Below are positions 6,410 to 7,264 of a DNA stretch of 7,264 nucleotides, piece after piece. Every line of letters starts with the position of its first letter. Positions within the stretch are counted from its first letter, which is position 1. The notes below the pieces were generated by a model. The model had not been told where the DNA came from. It was given only the letters and a program-made list of their open reading frames with translations, and did not search any database. Source of the stretch: Actinomycetes bacterium (GTDB taxonomy: Bacteria; Actinomycetota; Coriobacteriia; WRKU01; WQUG01). Where the stretch lies: the NCBI GenBank assembly GCA_031268615.1, contig JAIRWZ010000011.1:1-7264 (forward strand), read 5' to 3'. A program made the translations under genes and the position numbers.

Positions 6410-6430
6410 CGTGGCGCACAGCGCCCCACG
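6410..6430 (-). terminator. GC-rich hairpin downstream of the RT-like gene
   Basis: CGTGGCGC-ACA-GCG(CC)CCACG can form an 8-bp stem with a 2-nt bulge, about 65 nt after the stop codon of the right-edge gene on the minus strand. There is no T-run, so a terminator role is only possible. It could also be part of a structured non-coding RNA. Confidence 0.3.
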
Positions 6431-6493
6431 CCATCAGCAACCTACCCAGCGCCACCCCGTGAAAACAGCTCTATCACGACAGTGCCCACTAAT

Positions 6494-7264
6494 CTAACTG
6501 ATTCTAAAATTCTCTTTCAGAAAACTAACGCCATTTTGCTTCATTACTTTCCAGGAATCATCCAGCTTTTCTTCAGGAAGCACCTCATATACAAATAGCC
6601 AATTCCGTTCAAAATCGGAACTATTTGATTTCAACCGCCCAGCAAGACTACGCATCTCTTTCATCTTTTCAGAGAAGCCATTCTGTTCATAATAAACCGC
6701 AAGCATCAAACGTAACAGACAATCGTCAAATATATCAGACGACTGTGCCTCATCCACTTGCGACAATCTGAAATCAAATTGCAAAGCGAAATATATTGCA
6801 AAGACCATTGACTCGAAGTGTCTCGCTTCCTTCCCTGAAGAATAAATGCCCTTCGCAAAATCAGAAATTAAACCAGAATCTGCATTCATTCGGCTAAAGA
6901 CAAATTTCTCCAAATATCGAATAAGATAAGGGTATATTGTTGCCAGAGTCATTGCGGTGTTTGCGAACAATCTTTTGGCGCTGTCAGTCAGATTTTGCTT
7001 GGCAAGGATTTTCATTGCATAGAATATCACCGATGTATTTCCATTTTCTTCGGCCAGCCTGACTGCCAATCCCAGAAAATGTTGAGTGTCTTTGTAATTC
7101 ACCCAATCTTTGCCTTTGTATTTCTCTCCAGAATATTTGTGTTGCGGGAATTGGTGCATTCTCAGTTGCGCAACCCAGCCATCAAATAGACCATCAGGCA
7201 ATTTGCGGACAAGCGTTTTATCGTGATTCAGTTTTAAATCAAATTTTCGCAATACTTCGTTCAG
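6494..7264 (-). CDS. C-terminal part of a reverse transcriptase, UG/DRT or Abi-like (cut by window edge)
   Basis: The frame is open to the right edge, giving 256 visible residues that begin LNEVLRKFDLKLNHDKTLVRKLP. The LKLNHDKT segment followed by LP and GLFDGWVAQLR matches the end of the RT fold (block 6/thumb) in Unknown Group and abortive-infection reverse transcriptases. The tail is helix-rich, like the alpha-helical repeat C-terminal domain of AbiK/DRT-type enzymes. Known members are defence enzymes that make DNA from an RNA template or without one and protect against phage. The catalytic YxDD motif is outside the window, so activity and class (DRT type) cannot be judged. TTG at 7252 could be read as a start but lies inside the conserved segment and is not the real one. 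GC content is about 40%, far below the neighbours, which suggests horizontal acquisition. The stop is TAG at 6496-6494. Confidence 0.68.
   Translation of the reverse strand: MNEVLRKFDLKLNHDKTLVRKLPDGLFDGWVAQLRMHQFPQHKYSGEKYKGKDWVNYKDTQHFLGLAVRLAEENGNTSVIFYAMKILAKQNLTDSAKRLFANTAMTLATIYPYLIRYLEKFVFSRMNADSGLISDFAKGIYSSGKEARHFESMVFAIYFALQFDFRLSQVDEAQSSDIFDDCLLRLMLAVYYEQNGFSEKMKEMRSLAGRLKSNSSDFERNWLFVYEVLPEEKLDDSWKVMKQNGVSFLKENFRIS

Noticed and set aside
2922..6492. Near-identical 13-mers CAGTSCCCACTAA at 2922-2934 and 6480-6492
   Set aside because: Twelve of 13 matches are expected many times by chance in a window of this size.
5488..6497. Several plus-strand frames opposite the GIY-YIG gene
   Set aside because: They are Pro/His/Ser-rich translations of the C-rich strand, with no motifs, and the GIY-YIG motifs fix the minus-strand frame.

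Overview
The window is a moderately GC-rich bacterial chromosome segment with five identifiable genes and one gene fragment at each edge. Strong AGGAGG-like ribosome sites, GTG starts and an AbrB-like/ABC1-kinase gene pair suggest a Gram-positive-type genome, perhaps Actinomycetota such as Coriobacteriia. That placement is an inference with low confidence; no rRNA or other phylogenetic marker is present.

Layout, left to right. Positions 1-178 (minus) hold the N-terminal 59 residues of a phosphoribosyltransferase that runs off the left edge. Its upstream region (179-356) carries a candidate promoter, an array of CCATAT/ATATGG half-sites and a GC-rich hairpin inside a 9-bp inverted repeat. Positions 357-2847 (minus) form a two-gene operon. 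The first gene encodes an AbrB/SpoVT-type DNA-binding protein with an unusual His/Gly-rich N-terminus and acidic tail. Four bases after it comes an ABC1/UbiB-family atypical kinase with two C-terminal membrane segments. A perfect 18-bp palindrome precedes the operon and may be an autoregulatory site. Positions 3074-5140 (plus), divergent from that operon, encode a complete RecQ helicase (helicase core, zinc cysteines, RQC, HRDC). Positions 5285-6298 (minus), convergent with recQ, encode a GIY-YIG nuclease-fold protein with a C-terminal DUF4357-like region.

From 6494 to the right edge (minus) the base composition drops to about 40% GC. The open frame there looks like the thumb and helical C-terminal part of a reverse transcriptase of the UG/DRT (defence-associated) or Abi type. 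Its catalytic core lies outside the window. This looks like the edge of a horizontally acquired accessory or defence island and is the most interesting part of the window.

A short motif (AGTGAGTACGTCCAGA and close variants) recurs at three distant places and is not explained by the genes. There are no tRNA, rRNA or CRISPR features, and no recognisable insertion sequence.
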